Origin: Limosilactobacillus rudii
GTDB lineage: Bacteria; Bacillota; Bacilli; Lactobacillales; Lactobacillaceae
DNA: 64,000 nucleotides
Reading direction: 5' to 3'
NCBI RefSeq assembly: GCF_014145455.1
Contig: NZ_JACIVB010000057.1
Span: 62,001-126,000, forward strand
Shown here in pieces: positions 63,762 through 64,000 of this stretch. Each line of letters opens with the position of its first letter. The stretch's first letter is position 1. The translations under genes and the position numbers were made by a program. Below the pieces are notes generated by a model, which saw nothing but the letters and a program-made list of their open reading frames with translations, was not told where the DNA came from and ran no database searches.

Positions 63762-64000
63762 ATGAAGTTAAAGTTTATCTGTGCCCCGGCTTCTGGCAAT
63801 GGTGGAACTGAAACAGTTTTAGTAAAAGCGTTAAATCATTTGGCTAAGGAGCATCAGGTTGAATTGTATTTAACCACGGTTCCCGAGAATCGGTTATGGT
63901 TAGAGAATATGCAAGGAGTATTAATTCATGAAGTAAGAAGTACAAGTAAATTTGTTAAATTATTTTATTTAATGAATACTTTTATAAGTGCTAAAAACAA
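63762..64000 (+). CDS. Glycosyltransferase, N-terminal part (runs off the edge)
   Basis: ATG 63762 with TAGGAGAA upstream opens a frame that stays open to the right edge (79 codons). KLKFICAPASGNGGTETVLVKALNHLAKEHQVELYL is the first strand and glycine loop of a GT4 (GT-B fold) glycosyltransferase. It continues the polysaccharide cluster beyond the window. Confidence 0.8.
   Translation, partial: MKLKFICAPASGNGGTETVLVKALNHLAKEHQVELYLTTVPENRLWLENMQGVLIHEVRSTSKFVKLFYLMNTFISAKN

Overview
The window reads as chromosome of a low-GC lactic acid bacterium. Strong AGGAGG-type ribosome sites, frequent TGnTATAAT promoters, a pcrA-ligA-camS-gatCAB block, DUF1659/DUF2922 and DUF3278-type small proteins and an RlmD without iron-sulfur cysteines all point to Lactobacillaceae. 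A heterofermentative Limosilactobacillus (reuteri group) is my best guess, an inference from gene content and not from a search.

Layout. 1-9.1 kb is a housekeeping block on the plus strand: DNA repair helicase PcrA, NAD-dependent ligase LigA, lipoprotein CamS, and the GatCAB amidotransferase. It continues with a lipid kinase (DagK) and the 23S rRNA methyltransferase RlmD. An AbrB-type antitoxin/Doc toxin pair sits between the last two, bracketed by two related terminator-promoter sequences. 12.35-12.9 kb is a repeat-rich gap.

12.9-33.5 kb is accessory. It has two adjacent 14-helix drug exporters, each divergent from its own regulator (TetR, PadR) across palindromic operators, then a CPBP membrane protease. 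A TOTE-type primase-helicase with a small DUF7662-like gene downstream is the best candidate for a conflict or defence system. After it come an XRE-ABC ATPase fusion with its permease, small membrane proteins, a glutamine amidotransferase-like protein, a disulfide reductase-like flavoprotein, a nitroreductase, a third exporter, a GNAT enzyme, a membrane-tethered XRE regulator and a cell-wall amidase.

33.5-54.2 kb mixes general metabolism and envelope genes: BI-1 protein, alkyltransferase-like protein, M20 peptidase, glutamate-cysteine ligase, hydroxyacid dehydrogenase, LOG protein, a DEAD-box helicase, tRNA-Arg(CCT), UDP-GlcNAc 2-epimerase, GtrA, flavodoxin, methionine aminopeptidase, an SDR/Rrf2 pair, an aminotransferase/antiporter operon, and a second amino acid permease preceded by four phased TTTATGC boxes.

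54.3-64 kb holds recX followed by a surface-polysaccharide cluster that runs off the right edge: two DUF4422 glycosyltransferases, a GT2, a priming sugar-phosphate transferase, a Wzy-like polymerase, a Wzz-like protein, a GT14, UDP-galactopyranose mutase, a Wzx flippase and the start of another glycosyltransferase. Together these predict a Galf-containing polysaccharide built by the Wzx/Wzy route. No tyrosine kinase/phosphatase pair is visible in the window.

Several regulatory structures stand out: a hairpin pairing the presumed mRNA 5' end with a start codon (32871-32926), a promoter inside a hairpin loop (47452-47500), and an elaborate folded intergenic element (29007-29173). No CRISPR array, rRNA, intact insertion sequence or prophage was seen.
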